This document shows, in pieces, positions 32,401 through 42,029 of a DNA stretch of 64,000 bases. A program made the translations under genes and the position numbers. Below the pieces are notes generated by a model that saw only the letters and a list, made by a program, of their open reading frames with translations, did not search any database and was not told where the DNA came from. This stretch comes from Calliopum simillimum. Taxonomy: Eukaryota > Arthropoda > Insecta > Diptera > Lauxaniidae. Position 1 is the stretch's first letter, and every line of letters starts with the position of its first letter. The stretch is from assembly GCA_951812925.1 (NCBI GenBank), contig OX638370.1, positions 116,016,897 through 116,080,896 on the forward strand, read 5' to 3'.

Positions 32401-34731
32401 TATTTTTATTTCAATGTTCAACCACTCAAGTTAAAATTAAATTACACCAAGAGAGAAGTTTTGTCGACAATTGCGAAGTTGTTCGATCCCGCAGGTTGGC
32501 TTTCCCCAATTATAGTCAAAGCAAAAATCATAATGCAACAGCTTTGGCTGGAAAAAACGGATTGGGATGACAGCATTAAAGTTCAATCTCTCCAAAAATG
32601 GCGTTCATTTGCTGAAAATTATGATAAAGTAAATGACATAACATTGCCTCGATGGGTAAACTTTTCCCCCATGAGCAAAATAGAGTTTCACGCTTTCTCA
32701 GATGCTTCTGAGAAGGCATATGCAGCGGCAATTTATGTACGCGTAAATTCTCAGGATCAGATTTTTACACATTTGCTTGTCTCAAAAACAAAAGTCGCCC
32801 CAGTAAAGACCGTTTCATTGCCCAGACTGGAACTTTGCGGAGCAGTTCTGTTGGCTAAATTACTCAATGCTGTGGTTCCAAAACTAAATTTGAATAACTT
32901 CTCAATATATAAGTGGACAGACTCCACAATCGTGCTTGCGTGGCTGCAAAAACCACCGTGCACTTGGAAGACTTTTGTTGCTAACAGGGTCTCTACTATT
33001 ATCGATAAAATAGGCCTCAATAATTGGTCCCATGTAGACTCCCGAGAAAACCCTGCCGATCTCGCAACCCGGGGGGTAGATCCTGCGGACCTTAAGGAAA
33101 ATAAATTATGGTGGAAAGGACCTTCATGGCTCAAACTTTCAAAGTCGCAATGGCCACAAAGCGCATCCTCAGACCAGCCTGACACTACTCTGGAAATAAA
33201 ACCAATCAAAACCTTTTTTACGAGCTCGGCGTTGAGCGAAGAAGTACTCGAACGATTTTCGTCACTTCCAAAAGCTTTGCGTGTAATCGCATATATCTTT
33301 CGATTTTTTTATCACTCTAAGAAACTTTCTAACCCCAATTACGTTTGCCATTCCGAGAAGATTTCCTCAGAAGAAATCAAATTCGTCAAGATGCGACTCA
33401 TTAAAATTTCTCAACAAGCGCACTTCCCAAAAGAATACCAAAGTCTCCTCAAAATAGAGCCAATCGGTCCCAAAAGTCAGCTGTTGACACTAACACCTTT
33501 TTTGGATAAGGATAATGTTCTGCGAGCAAATGGGCGCTTAGCATCGTCTCCAGCTCTACATTACAACGAACGACATCCTATCATTCTCGCGTACCATAGC
33601 CGTTTCGCTCGTCTGTTAGTCGAATATCTTCACCAGTACTCCATACATGGCGAAAATCAATTAATTCTCAGATTAGTCCGCCGTGAATTTTGGGTTCTCA
33701 AATTAAAAAACCTCATTAAAACAACCATCAATAATTGCAAAGTCTGTGTCATCGCTAAAAAACGATACCTCGGGCAACTGATGGCAGCCTTACCTCCAGA
33801 ACGTGTCACTGTGTCGCGCCCTTTCACGAATACTGGCGTCGACTTTGCAGGGCCCTTCGAAATAAAAAGCTTCACTGGAAGATATTGCAAAATTACAAAA
33901 GGCTACGTATGTCTTTTTGTGTGCTTCTCGACCAAGGCGATCCATCTCGAGGCTGTTAGTGAGTTATCATCGTTGGCGTTTTTAGCAGCTTTGGCTAGAT
34001 TCGTTGCTCGAAGAGGGTGTCCAGATAAGATTTTCTCTGACAATGGTACGAACTTCGTTGGCGCAGCAGGAGTACTCAAAAAAGACTTGAAACAATTCAT
34101 TCAAACAGTGCGTGATGACTCAGTTGCCAAGTATGGACTACACAATCTCTCTTGGCATTTTATTCCGGCGGCCGCCCCTCATATGGGGGGTTTGTGGGAA
34201 GCGGGCGTAAAATCTTTTAAACAACACTTTCGAAAAGTAGCAGGTCAAATGAAATACACATTTGAGGAGTTCGCTACGCTGCTTGCTCGAATAGAGGCAT
34301 GCCTAAACTCCAGACCTCTCAATACCGCATCTGAAAATGTAGCTGATTTCGCTGTTCTCACGCCAGGCCATTTTCTGATAGGTGCACCTTTATTATCTCC
34401 CGCAGAACCGGAAAATCTCAATCACTCAATAAGCATTTCGAATCGTTGGAAAAAAGTCCAAGCCATGGCTCACGAAACCTGTCGCAGGTGGAAGGAGGAA
34501 TATTTGAAGGAGCTGCATAAGCGCAACAAATGGCAAGTCTCATCTGGTGACGTAAAAATTGGTGACCTTGTTGTCGTTCGACAAGAGCAGCTATGCCCCA
34601 CTGAATGGAGACTTGGCCGTATCCTTAAAACGTATTATGGTCGCGACGGACGAGTTCGTGTAGCTGACCTCAAAACCGAGTCCGGAGAAATCACGCGGCC
34701 AATACACAAACTTGTAGCGATTCCTCAATAA
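29440..34731 (+). CDS. BEL/Pao Gag-Pol polyprotein, 1763 aa
   Basis: One uninterrupted frame. The first ATG is at 29,440 (MEQKVITINRYK), and an in-frame TTG upstream was not used. Residues 1 to about 300 are Gag, including the segment with FTGDYVSWPTF typical of insect BEL Gag. Residues 335-399 carry three zinc knuckles: CX2CX3HX4C, CX2CX4HX4C and CX2CX3HX4H. The retropepsin motif ALIDPASECSFI has its catalytic Asp at 497. Reverse transcriptase has YVDD at 910-913. RNase H starts at HAFSDAS (Asp about 1088). Integrase has an HHCC-type finger ending CKVC, then Asp 1468 (GVDFAGPF), Asp 1534 (SDNGTNF) and Glu 1587 (GLWEAG). A C-terminal domain ends LKTESGEITRPIHKL, the usual BEL tail. The products package RNA, copy it to DNA and integrate it. 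All key residues are present. Confidence 0.97.
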   Translation: MEQKVITINRYKVAITNFSVNTRKVAKTKQTLGYLTSRKALLEQYWENYGSMYNEIISSDLTEQAIKNFLEKDTYDEIEGSYSEAMGELSDWIESLVGSNSRTTRANLHQVESDEQNSSIHVPPCDTQVFTGDYVSWPTFRDMYTAIYVKNSRLSQVEKLYHLLKKTTGEAHEIVKKVPLTNEGFDIAWENLKSQYENKRILINQQLRILFNLPNCARETGSEIKNLQREINNCISALQLYKIDIANWDAIFVYQCSVRLPEHTLSLWEQSISQSTEMPKWQDFDTFLTDRFRTLETVSDIKTPVLHQSNKSQPITQKPQKAIRSFHNNIERFQCKLCRESHPLRLCSQFLKLSIPDRFNLVKKFSCCINCLAYTHELKDCNSSYTCSKCKKQHNTLLHREITQANPHFKNQNIQAKPQYQGKSDSQNRSSLTYASTIQSTSQDPTTSDDNDNSSVSSPQGKINTCFTTATKKVLLGTALVDIYHSGSTFKARALIDPASECSFISERIQRTLKLPTKSISAQVSGLNGAISSNPTMMSSFFIGSPQFREIPVEVMALVVPKVTENLPSVTFDISQFSEIPTFTFADPNFNRNSTIDVLIGGDIYPLILLGGVRKNIFGTLVAQETIFGWILTGPVPIQQDTNIQANVVSHFTEISLNEQLKQFWEIEEVPQKPVVSKADEICEEIYNKTTKRNSDGRYIVDLPFILGFPISQCLGQSKFIARSQFLRNEKSLLKKPELKIQYDNAILEYLELDHMVKIEPQNFQLASSYYLPHHAVLKPESVSTKMRIVFNASCPSSNSKSLNDILYTGPVLQSDLVTLILKWRFFKIVFNADIQKMYRQILVNLNHTSFQRIIFRSSPEDELSEFELKTVTFGVNCAPYLAIRTLLKLADDEEHNFPLGSKILREFMYVDDVLAGAHDIASAKEHRVQLNDILLSAGFELRKWTSNSQELLADLPQNYLLNAEFLLLEDKSLAKTLGVRWNAKYDYFYFNVQPLKLKLNYTKREVLSTIAKLFDPAGWLSPIIVKAKIIMQQLWLEKTDWDDSIKVQSLQKWRSFAENYDKVNDITLPRWVNFSPMSKIEFHAFSDASEKAYAAAIYVRVNSQDQIFTHLLVSKTKVAPVKTVSLPRLELCGAVLLAKLLNAVVPKLNLNNFSIYKWTDSTIVLAWLQKPPCTWKTFVANRVSTIIDKIGLNNWSHVDSRENPADLATRGVDPADLKENKLWWKGPSWLKLSKSQWPQSASSDQPDTTLEIKPIKTFFTSSALSEEVLERFSSLPKALRVIAYIFRFFYHSKKLSNPNYVCHSEKISSEEIKFVKMRLIKISQQAHFPKEYQSLLKIEPIGPKSQLLTLTPFLDKDNVLRANGRLASSPALHYNERHPIILAYHSRFARLLVEYLHQYSIHGENQLILRLVRREFWVLKLKNLIKTTINNCKVCVIAKKRYLGQLMAALPPERVTVSRPFTNTGVDFAGPFEIKSFTGRYCKITKGYVCLFVCFSTKAIHLEAVSELSSLAFLAALARFVARRGCPDKIFSDNGTNFVGAAGVLKKDLKQFIQTVRDDSVAKYGLHNLSWHFIPAAAPHMGGLWEAGVKSFKQHFRKVAGQMKYTFEEFATLLARIEACLNSRPLNTASENVADFAVLTPGHFLIGAPLLSPAEPENLNHSISISNRWKKVQAMAHETCRRWKEEYLKELHKRNKWQVSSGDVKIGDLVVVRQEQLCPTEWRLGRILKTYYGRDGRVRVADLKTESGEITRPIHKLVAIPQ

Positions 34732-34888
34732 GTTTTGATTCTCCTGCTTTATGTAATTCGTCTCACTTCCATCATTACCTCAACAAAATTTACTGTTTTT
34801 AAACAATTTTCTAAATACTTTTATCTGACCTCCATATCTTTCTCATTGGTTACAAAATAATGTTTTCTTCTCATTCGGGCAAAATTAC

Positions 34889-34909
34889 TTCACATTTTCT
34901 TTCATCAGG
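34889..34909 (+). promoter_or_regulatory. Possible 3' splice site before ORF2
   Basis: A pyrimidine-rich tract ends in TTTTCTTTCATCAG|G, with AG at 34,907-34,908, one base before the ORF2 ATG at 34,910. Envelope genes of retroviruses and of some insect LTR elements are made from spliced RNAs, and a matching donor-like CAG|GTAACT lies in the LTR at 28,899. This is sequence appearance only. Confidence 0.4.
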
Positions 34910-35659
34910 ATGACGTCACGTTTTGATGGCCGCTTAAAGTTTAAATGTGCCCATTGCAAAGGCAGCCACGGCTTAAGGCACTGTCCGAAATTTTTAACGA
35001 TGGACGTAGAACGGAGGATTGACCTCGTTAAACGGCATCATCTATGCCGAAATTGCTTGGCGCACTCCCACAGCACCGAACGATGCACCACTGCCGACAC
35101 TTGCCATCGCTGCCGTTGTAGACATCACACTCTACTTCATCAGTCGTTGAGTCTGTTGTCCATCAAGGATAAAGTAGGAGCAGACAGCGTGAAACTCTCA
35201 ATGACGGCGTTAGTCAGGGTACGTGTGGGCGATGAATACGTCAAGCTTCGAGTTTTGCTCAATCCGAGGCAGCACCGCTCGTTCATCATCCACGATGCAG
35301 CAAAGGAGATTAAAACCACCTTTTTCCATCAAGCCTCGAAGACATTGCCAAATTGTCACGTCCAGCTTCAGTCACGTACTTCACCACTAGGAATTATGTG
35401 CTGCCTGAGAATCATCAAAGGTGAATTTGACCGATATCCAAATCGCAAGGCAGACTCAACTCCGGTCGCCATTTTCTACCCAGACCTCAAGCTGGCCGAT
35501 CCTCATTTTTGTTTGCCGCTGAGGGTGGACATTGTCATCGGAGCTGACTACTACTCAAAAATCAAAGAAGACGTCACCCGACGCGTACGTGGAGCTCCCG
35601 ATGCGCAGTCAACCATCTTTGGCTGGGTATTTCACGGAACCTGCCCGCGAGCAGATTAA
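34910..35659 (+). CDS. BEL/Pao second ORF: knuckle array plus dead protease fold, 249 aa
   Basis: Begins MTSRFDGRLKFKCAHC, 178 bp after gag-pol and in the place where an envelope gene would sit. Three zinc knuckles have the same spacing as in Gag: C13-C16-H20-C25, C46-C49-H54-C59 and C65-C68-H72-H77. A retropepsin-like domain follows and aligns with the gag-pol one: LRVLLNPRQHRSFI against RALIDPASECSFI, ADPHF against ADPNF, DIVIGADYY against DVLIGGDIY, and STIFGWVFHGT against ETIFGWILTGP. The catalytic Asp is Asn (residue 118) and the following Gly/Ala-Ser is lost, so proteolysis is unlikely. Protein identity to gag-pol is low outside motifs and the codons look more G+C-rich, suggesting capture from another BEL lineage rather than a fresh duplication. 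There is no signal peptide or membrane segment, so it is not an envelope. It may bind nucleic acid or act on Gag; function unknown. Confidence 0.85.
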   Translation: MTSRFDGRLKFKCAHCKGSHGLRHCPKFLTMDVERRIDLVKRHHLCRNCLAHSHSTERCTTADTCHRCRCRHHTLLHQSLSLLSIKDKVGADSVKLSMTALVRVRVGDEYVKLRVLLNPRQHRSFIIHDAAKEIKTTFFHQASKTLPNCHVQLQSRTSPLGIMCCLRIIKGEFDRYPNRKADSTPVAIFYPDLKLADPHFCLPLRVDIVIGADYYSKIKEDVTRRVRGAPDAQSTIFGWVFHGTCPRAD

Positions 35660-36656
35660 CAAAGTTGATCATCCACTGAGACTTATGTAATCAACCGAAT
35701 TGTATCTTATTTTTTATTTTTTTTTTTTGCCTTTTGAGAATCATTAACTCAAATTCGTTGTTATATATATCCTAGAAAAAGCATTATCTCAATCTCATTG
35801 TTATATATTTTTTCGAAAATTATTAATTCAATTGCATTGTTATATATTTTCTAAAAAAAATTAACTCAATTCCAATGTTATATACTTTTTGAATTTTTAA
35901 GAAAATCTTTATCTCTTTATTACTTTTGTTCTTATATACTTTTAAGAAAACATTTATCTCAAATTACCTTTAAAATCTCTTTTTCTTAAAAATCAATATC
36001 TCCATTATACTTATTTGTAAGAAAATCATTATCCAATTTTCATTTTTATGTATTTTTAAGCAAAACATGAAATCAAATTATTATAAATCTTAAGAAAAAC
36101 ATCTCTCTCAATCTCATACATTTGTAAAAAATCCTTTTTTTTTTCAATTCAATTTTTAAAAAAAAAACAAAAAAAAATATTGTACCTCAAAATCATGGAC
36201 AAGTATTTTGTCACAAATAATTTCATGCCACTGAAGGCTTTACTTTCTCCATTATATCTAACAAAACTGTTACATTATCGACATATATTATTTATATCTT
36301 TTCTATGAACTGTATCTTATAAATTTAAATTTTCTGTTTCATAACTAAACTCAATACTAAAGTCATGTAAGATAAACAGTACATTGTAAAAGTAAATCAT
36401 GCTCATTGAAATCATTTAAAAAAAAAAAAAAAAAAAAAATATTTAAACATTTTTGCTACTGCACTCAACTCAATATTCATTCATTCAAAATATTCAAATT
36501 TAAAAAAAAAAGTTAAAAATAAAAAAAATGTATGTAAGACTTTGAGGAGCAATGGAGTTGCATGTCCAACTACGGGAATTTTCTTTTTTTTCAACTCAAA
36601 CTTAACTTCCGCTGAACATGCCGAACTCTATTGCATATACTGCAAGGCGGGCGGTA
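35660..36656 (+). other. BEL/Pao 3' untranslated region with 60-bp periodic repeats
   Basis: Very AT-rich. A phrase of the type AAAAATYATTAACTCAATT followed by CATTGTTATATAYTTTT repeats about every 55-65 bp from 35,740 to 36,100, with decay. A-runs follow near 36,150 and 36,420. Just before the 3' LTR the purine-rich GCAAGGCGGGCGG (36,641-36,653) is the best polypurine-tract candidate. Confidence 0.7.
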
Positions 36657-37241
36657 TGTTTATGCGAACACGCATAATCCCCAAAAGGAGGGATAAATTC
36701 CCCGTAGTTGGCAACGCAACCCCATTGCCTAACAAACAATGCCCCACAGCTGTCAAATCTTTTTCTTATTTTGCCTTCTTCCTTTTTTTCGTTTTTTCTA
36801 AAAGTCACTTTTTGATTAGAATTTCACGCGTGCAGCAGCATAAATTTGTATTTTTTTCTCCGGGCTAAATAGTAGTACAATTAGTAGAAATTTACCTATT
36901 TAATATTAAATAAACTTCAATAAAAGTTCTTCAAGTGCAAACTTAAGTTTATCAGTTTTAATTTGTGTGGGCGGAGTCAATTGGTGCGTCGTGAAATCGC
37001 AGTGAAGATCGTACTGATTTTGCCATATATCCTCAGTGGAGGAGCATCCTACAGCGCATTCTAGCGAAGACAAGCAGGCGATCTGCGCAAGAAGTCGCTG
37101 TTTCAGCAGGTCAACTAAGTGCCACCAAAAAGTCTCAATCCACGTCATTCAACTACCAGGTAACTTTCGCATTTACATTATCCCCTCAAATATAAAGCTC
37201 TGGTTCGTGGTTCCTGTGGGTGCAGGACGACGATCAGAACA
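36657..37241 (+). repeat. 3' LTR of BEL/Pao element
   Basis: Same length and sequence as 28,396-28,980 apart from one base at 37,079. It supplies polyadenylation and is followed directly by the ACGAT duplication. Confidence 0.96.
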
Positions 37242-37246
37242 ACGAT
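37242..37246. repeat. Target-site duplication ACGAT, right
   Basis: Pairs with 28,391-28,395. The remaining mariner terminal repeat begins at the next base. Confidence 0.93.
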
Positions 37247-37309
37247 ATTCCGGTTTTTAAGTTGTACACCCAATAATTTATGAAATTTGTTTGTCTTAAA
37301 ATGAATAAA

Positions 37310-37515
37310 CACATGTAATTATTGTAAGATATTTTCTTATTATGGAATTTTTACTGCGTAATTACCGTTATCATTTTTTGATGCCCAAATATTTATTCGA
37401 AAATTATGTAAAATTGGTTCATATAGCACAATATGAATTTTATATAAAATGGTTATACTTTCATATGAACTTATATATACATTTTATACAAAAAAAGTAT
37501 AAAAATGATGTTATT
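37310..37515 (+). repeat. Dispersed repeat with residual protein-like conservation, copy B
   Basis: Inverted relative of 24,296-24,646. The shared part runs from the ACATGTAATTATTGT area through ATGGAATTTTTACTGCGTAA to a TATACAAAAA block. See copy A for the comparison. It lies just outside the right end of the second mariner. Confidence 0.55.
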
Positions 37516-39594
37516 AAATTTTAACCAAAATAGCTAAAATTGTGTTAATACTTTAGGTGTATCTATTTTATACGAACAAGCATAAACGGTTTATATACCA
37601 AATTGAAGCATAGATTTTTTACCAAGTTTGGTGTGAATCTGTATTCATTCCAACCTGGTTTGAATTTTACACCCTAATTATTTGCTGTGTAGTGCACCAT
37701 GTATTAATTTCGCATTGTGTTGCGCTCTTATAGAAAACCCATCAGAAATCTCTGGCGGCATACACAATATCTTGAGTAGTGATGGTGATAGGTCTAGTGA
37801 TGTACCTTCTTCGATTTCATATAGACAATATAGGTACTATGCGAGCCATCAAGAAAGCATTAAGATTACAAAAAACGCGGTTATCCGGTGGCATCAGAGA
37901 AACAATTGCTGGAGCAAGAAAAAAGTTGGTAAGCCCTGTGTAGGACGGAGGACTTACGTGAAGTTTGTTTTAAATCCAAACATAATTCTTTCATAAATAC
38001 TTCGCTATTTTTTTCTTAACTTTTGCAAAAAATTTCTTGACATTTTTATGGGAAACACATACGTCAAATAGTCAACTAATGCTTTCGATAGCCTGCAGTC
38101 GTTCTTCAACATGTTAATTAATTTAATTAAGAAAATTACTAACGCAAAGTCTAAGAAAATTAAATACCTTAAATGTTGCTGTAACAAGCCACTTGAAAAT
38201 CATATATCTCCATAGTGTAATCATAAACACGTATTTTAATTGTAGCATAAACGAACCTGCAAAGAAAGAAAACAGAACAATTTTAATTACCATAATTAAT
38301 AAAAATAAATATATATTTACATACGTTCTAAATTAATATCATATATTAGATATATATAACAATATACATTGCAAAAAGGCTGCAGGCTACGGATCATGAT
38401 TTTTTTCTATTCTTTGAAAAGTTTAAAGCTTTATTTGTATAGAGCAATAAAAGAAAAGAAAAACTCAAGGTTCTACATGTTGTCCAAAGTTATATATCTT
38501 ATAAAAGAAAACCCCACCTAAAATATGAATACAATAAATAAACTTACGGGAGTGCTCACATGCAGAAAAATAGAAAAAAAAAATCTTCACAAAAATTTAT
38601 GACAAAATAAAAAATAAAACAAAATAAAATTTAAGTCAAACACAATGAACAATAAAAACGTGATTTAAAGATTTAGTGTGAAAATTATGAAAAAAATTGT
38701 AGCTAATTTTTTTTTTGAGAAAAAACAAATTAAACACAAAGTCATTATTTTGATACCTACACTAACACAAAATACTATATATGGTATCTTAACATACCGT
38801 AGCATGGTAATTAGACCAAACTTGAAAGAAAATAATTTTAAGTAATTTAATGTTTATTCGTTCACATATCAAGTAGGTTTTAAGAAACCTATGATGAAGT
38901 TCAAATTTTGCAAAAGTCTGCCTTAAAAACAACAACAAAATCATGTACTCGTATGTAGCCGCCAGTCTGTGCTAAATTTTCTCATAATTGTATGCAGAAC
39001 AAATTTATTTGCATGCACCCACACTTTTAAATGTTACGAAAAGAGAGTCATTAAAACTTTGAATTTTGAAAAAGTTGCAGCGCTTGGCAGCACTTACTTA
39101 TGTTAGTTTAGGTGCATTGTTTATGGCTTCTAGTTGATGATAGCTCCCACATGTTGCACCAAAAACAAAAAATGTGCAGTCAAATGTACTTAAGCGATTT
39201 ACGGTGGTGGATTCAATGTTGCTAATTGTCTTAGGCTTTTGAAAAAGTAGGGCGAAAAAATGTAATTTATTTTTTTTTGGAAAAGAAAACTAAACTACCT
39301 TGCATATGAATTCAAGACCAAAGTGGTATCTTCAACGGCTAAGTTGTTATGAGAGACTGAAAATGGAATATATGAATTGTTTTTTATTGAAACTGTATTA
39401 TGGCCATAAAGACGACAAAAATGATTTCATATACGTAATGTAACATAATAATGGATTATTTGACAGATATAATTTTTCAACTTAATGCCATCAATTCTAC
39501 AACATTGAGTAAACTTTCTGTGAAAACAAAACGTAATTTTATTTACATATATCTAATAAAATGTGAGCCATTTCTATTACGACATTACTTTTTC
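37516..39594. other. AT-rich non-coding stretch
   Basis: No gene is recognised. A 104-codon plus-strand ORF at 37,682-37,996 lacks any known motif and has no splice context. A few donor-like words (for example the complement of CTTACGGGAG near 38,546) have no matching ORF. Confidence 0.35.
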
Positions 39595-40950
39595 AACTTG
39601 AACCCTGGGAGATGTGGTACCCCTAGGTGAAATGGCACCCCTTTTAATTTCAATATGGACAAAATTTGATTCAGTTGTGTGAAAGATTTCGTGTACTTCG
39701 TTTATATGCAGTTGCTACAGTTTAAATGTGTGCAGGATTTAAAAATAAAAAATTCGGAAAGTAAATGGCAGACTTTTTGTTGCACATATTTCAAGAGGTA
39801 GCTTGTCGGTGAGTATTTGATATAGTTATGTAGTGTTTAAATCAAAATGTGAATGTGTTTGTTTGTTTCCTGGAATTTCTACTCGGTACATACCAAAAAA
39901 GAGAAATGGCACCATGTCACCCTCAGGAATTATTTGAGGTTCTATTTGACTAAAATTCTGCAATTCTGGAGTGACTGTGCACTTAAGCGTTTCTTATTTG
40001 TACTCACAAATATCTCATGACATGTGAAGGAAGAAATGACACCCAAGCCAGTAAGTGGGTGCCAAAAAGAGAAATGGCATCCACTTACTGAGGGTTCACA
40101 GTCACTCCAGTAATGCAGAATTGTAGTCAAATAGAACTTTCAATAATTCCTTTTTCATTTTTACTTGTTTAATTTGAGATTTTCTCTTATCTTTTATAAA
40201 ACCTTTTCGAAACTTTGAATACAAGTGTTATCAGTGCCGAAAATATGTTAAAAGAAGTCTCACTTGTACAAACGACTTCGAAAAATCTAAGCCAAATATA
40301 AGAAAATAATCGGCAATATTTTTAATATATTCTGATCAAGTGCTGCAACAGAAAAATAAAATTTTCCTGAAAACAGAACCAATGCAACGTATGGTGGCTT
40401 TGAAGTACTTAGAGGACTTGTTAAAGAAAGGTTGTCTCAAATTATGCTTTTTGTGATAAAATTGAAGATAATATTTACTTTGAAGTTGAATCTGATAGGT
40501 GCGTTGGATGTGGAGGGGACTATGTATAAACCACTAAACCAGATGATTGGATTCATTGCATAATGTGCAGTATTTAGTTGTATTAAATGTGTATATCATG
40601 TGCGAAAACCTGCAACAATTATGGCAACAAAAAAGCCACTTAGGGTGCCAAATCACCCATGATATGGTGCCATTTGGCACTTTATAGCCTTTTTTAAATT
40701 TGAAATGAAAACATATTTTCAATGGGGATGATCGTGAATCAAGATTCCTGGGGAATTTTCTTAAACTGCTATAGAGAATGCACGGCAGTCTGAGAAAATT
40801 CCCAGGGAATATTTATTCACAATAGCCCCCAATTTGTTTTAAATAAAATAAAGGATACAATCGCTTTTAGTTCTCTTAAAAATCTTTCTTAATTCCGGTT
40901 TTATGGCAATTCAACAAAAAAGGTGCCATTTCTTCCGAGCTTACCTTAAA
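39595..40950 (+). mobile_element. GGTGCCATTTCTCCC family element, copy 1
   Basis: Left end ACCCTGGGAGATGTGG near 39,601, right end GGTGCCATTTCTTCCGAGCT plus TACCTTA near 40,921-40,947. Internal blocks match the copy at 57,000-57,775 in order: a TTCAATAATTCCTTT block, an ATGGTGCCAT block, and CGGTTTTATGGCAATTCAAC before the right end. It holds a 54-bp inverted repeat at 39,926-39,979 and 40,097-40,150. No transposase was found, so it would be non-autonomous. Confidence 0.65.
39926..40150. repeat. Inverted repeat with 54-bp arms
   Basis: The arms 39,926-39,979 (starting GGAATTATTTGAGGTTCTAT) and 40,097-40,150 are near-perfect inverse complements around a 117-bp spacer. It would form a hairpin if transcribed. 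Confidence 0.8.
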
Positions 40951-41221
40951 TTAGTATTAAATATAGTACTTTTTGTTAAATAGTAAAAAACTAACTTTTC
41001 ACACATGAATATCAGTTTAGAAAAAAGCTTGCTATAGACAATTTTGATTAGCAGTATCGGTCGATTGTGTTTTTTGAATTGTTTAAAAATCATAATTCCT
41101 AATAATATCCTAAGAGGTACCATCTTGACTTTAGATTCATTCGAAAGATAATTTTCTTTTCCTTTTTGTAAAAAATATTTTGAAACAGCAAAAAGTTTGA
41201 CCATCGAGTGTTTATTATAAT

Positions 41222-41305
41222 TTTAGTACTAGAAGGTATTAAAAGCACTACTAAAAATAGTACTAAAAAGGTACCAAAAATAGTACTAAAAATAGTACTA
41301 AACTT
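41222..41305. repeat. AGTACTAAAA microsatellite-like run
   Basis: TAGTACTAAAAA words repeat every 10-20 bp, including one GGTACC variant. Confidence 0.7.
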
Positions 41306-42029
41306 ACTTTGTGCTTATAGCCAGATTCAGTACCAATCCAAAATTGGTCTGAACATAGTGAACTAGTGAAGCAAAGTTCACAAAAAATAATTAAGTGTTG
41401 CCATTTTGATTGCTTTTGGCCTGAAACGAAGCCATATACAAAATTGTATTTAGTAAAGTCCGAAATGGTCAATGCAAATCTTGTTAAACTAGGCATGAGC
41501 TACTTAATATGGGGCCCAATGAAATTCATTGGTGTGGGTTACAAAATGCGCCACTGTCAACAGCAGACAAATGTTCGAATTAAAGGTTATGGAAGCACAG
41601 AAGAAATCTTAAACGGTTTAAAGAAAATCCATGCTTAGATATTTACAATTTTATGAGTTAAGTTATTATCAGCTAAGCTTACTTTTAGTTGGCCCAATGC
41701 ATCATATGTGTGTGTGTGTGTGTGTAAAAACAACAAGAAGTCGTGATGACATGATAGCATTTTTGTTACGCCTTTTAGTTCTCTGTTGTTACCATTAGCT
41801 GTTGTTTAACATGAACTGCCGCCCAACATTGCTCTTTCAAAAAAATACCTTAGATATGTATTATTGCATCACATTAAAGGTTTTTGTTGTTGTTGGTCTC
41901 ACCAAAAATGAATTGCAGCATTTAGTACAATATTTGGTTAGTGCCCATTAAAAGCATTGTTTACTTTATGTGTGGGTGTAGTTTGAAAACTTGGGCACTA
42001 ATTAAAAGAAAATTTTAAGTGCTGGTTGA
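41306..42029. other. Non-coding stretch, one unrecognised ORF
   Basis: A 90-codon plus-strand ORF (41,366-41,638), ending GYGSTEEILNGLKKIHA, has balanced composition but no recognised domain and no clear acceptor. A (GT)n microsatellite lies at 41,708-41,725. Confidence 0.3.

Larger units (their letters stand above)
28396..37241 (+). mobile_element. Complete BEL/Pao LTR retrotransposon, recent insertion
   Basis: 8846 bp, with 585-bp LTRs in TG...CA form, a primer site, one long gag-pol frame, a second ORF in the envelope position, and a 5-bp duplication ACGAT on both sides. By eye the LTRs differ at one base only (T at 28,818, C at 37,079). They were identical when the element integrated, so the insertion is young, and no stop or frameshift interrupts gag-pol. 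The element looks capable of autonomous movement, but that is inference. BEL/Pao is a metazoan family mostly lacking envelope genes, which makes the second ORF noteworthy. Confidence 0.96.
27228..37273 (-). mobile_element. Second mariner, split by a BEL/Pao insertion
   Basis: The two ends are perfect 27-bp inverted repeats, TTGGGTGTACAACTTAAAAA plus CCGGAAT at 27,228-27,254 and the complement at 37,247-37,273, flanked by TA at 27,226 and 37,274. Without the 8.8-kb retrotransposon and its duplicated ACGAT, the mariner is about 1195 bp. Its own transposase reads on the minus strand in the left part. The retrotransposon entered between the transposase start codon and the 5' terminal repeat. Mariner therefore arrived first. 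Confidence 0.95.

Noticed and set aside
32757..33209. 150-codon minus-strand ORF
   Set aside because: Antisense to the BEL reverse transcriptase/RNase H region.
41366..41638. 90-codon ORF ending GYGSTEEILNGLKKIHA
   Set aside because: Composition is protein-like, but there is no family match, no acceptor site and no upstream exon; within chance expectation for 64 kb on six frames.
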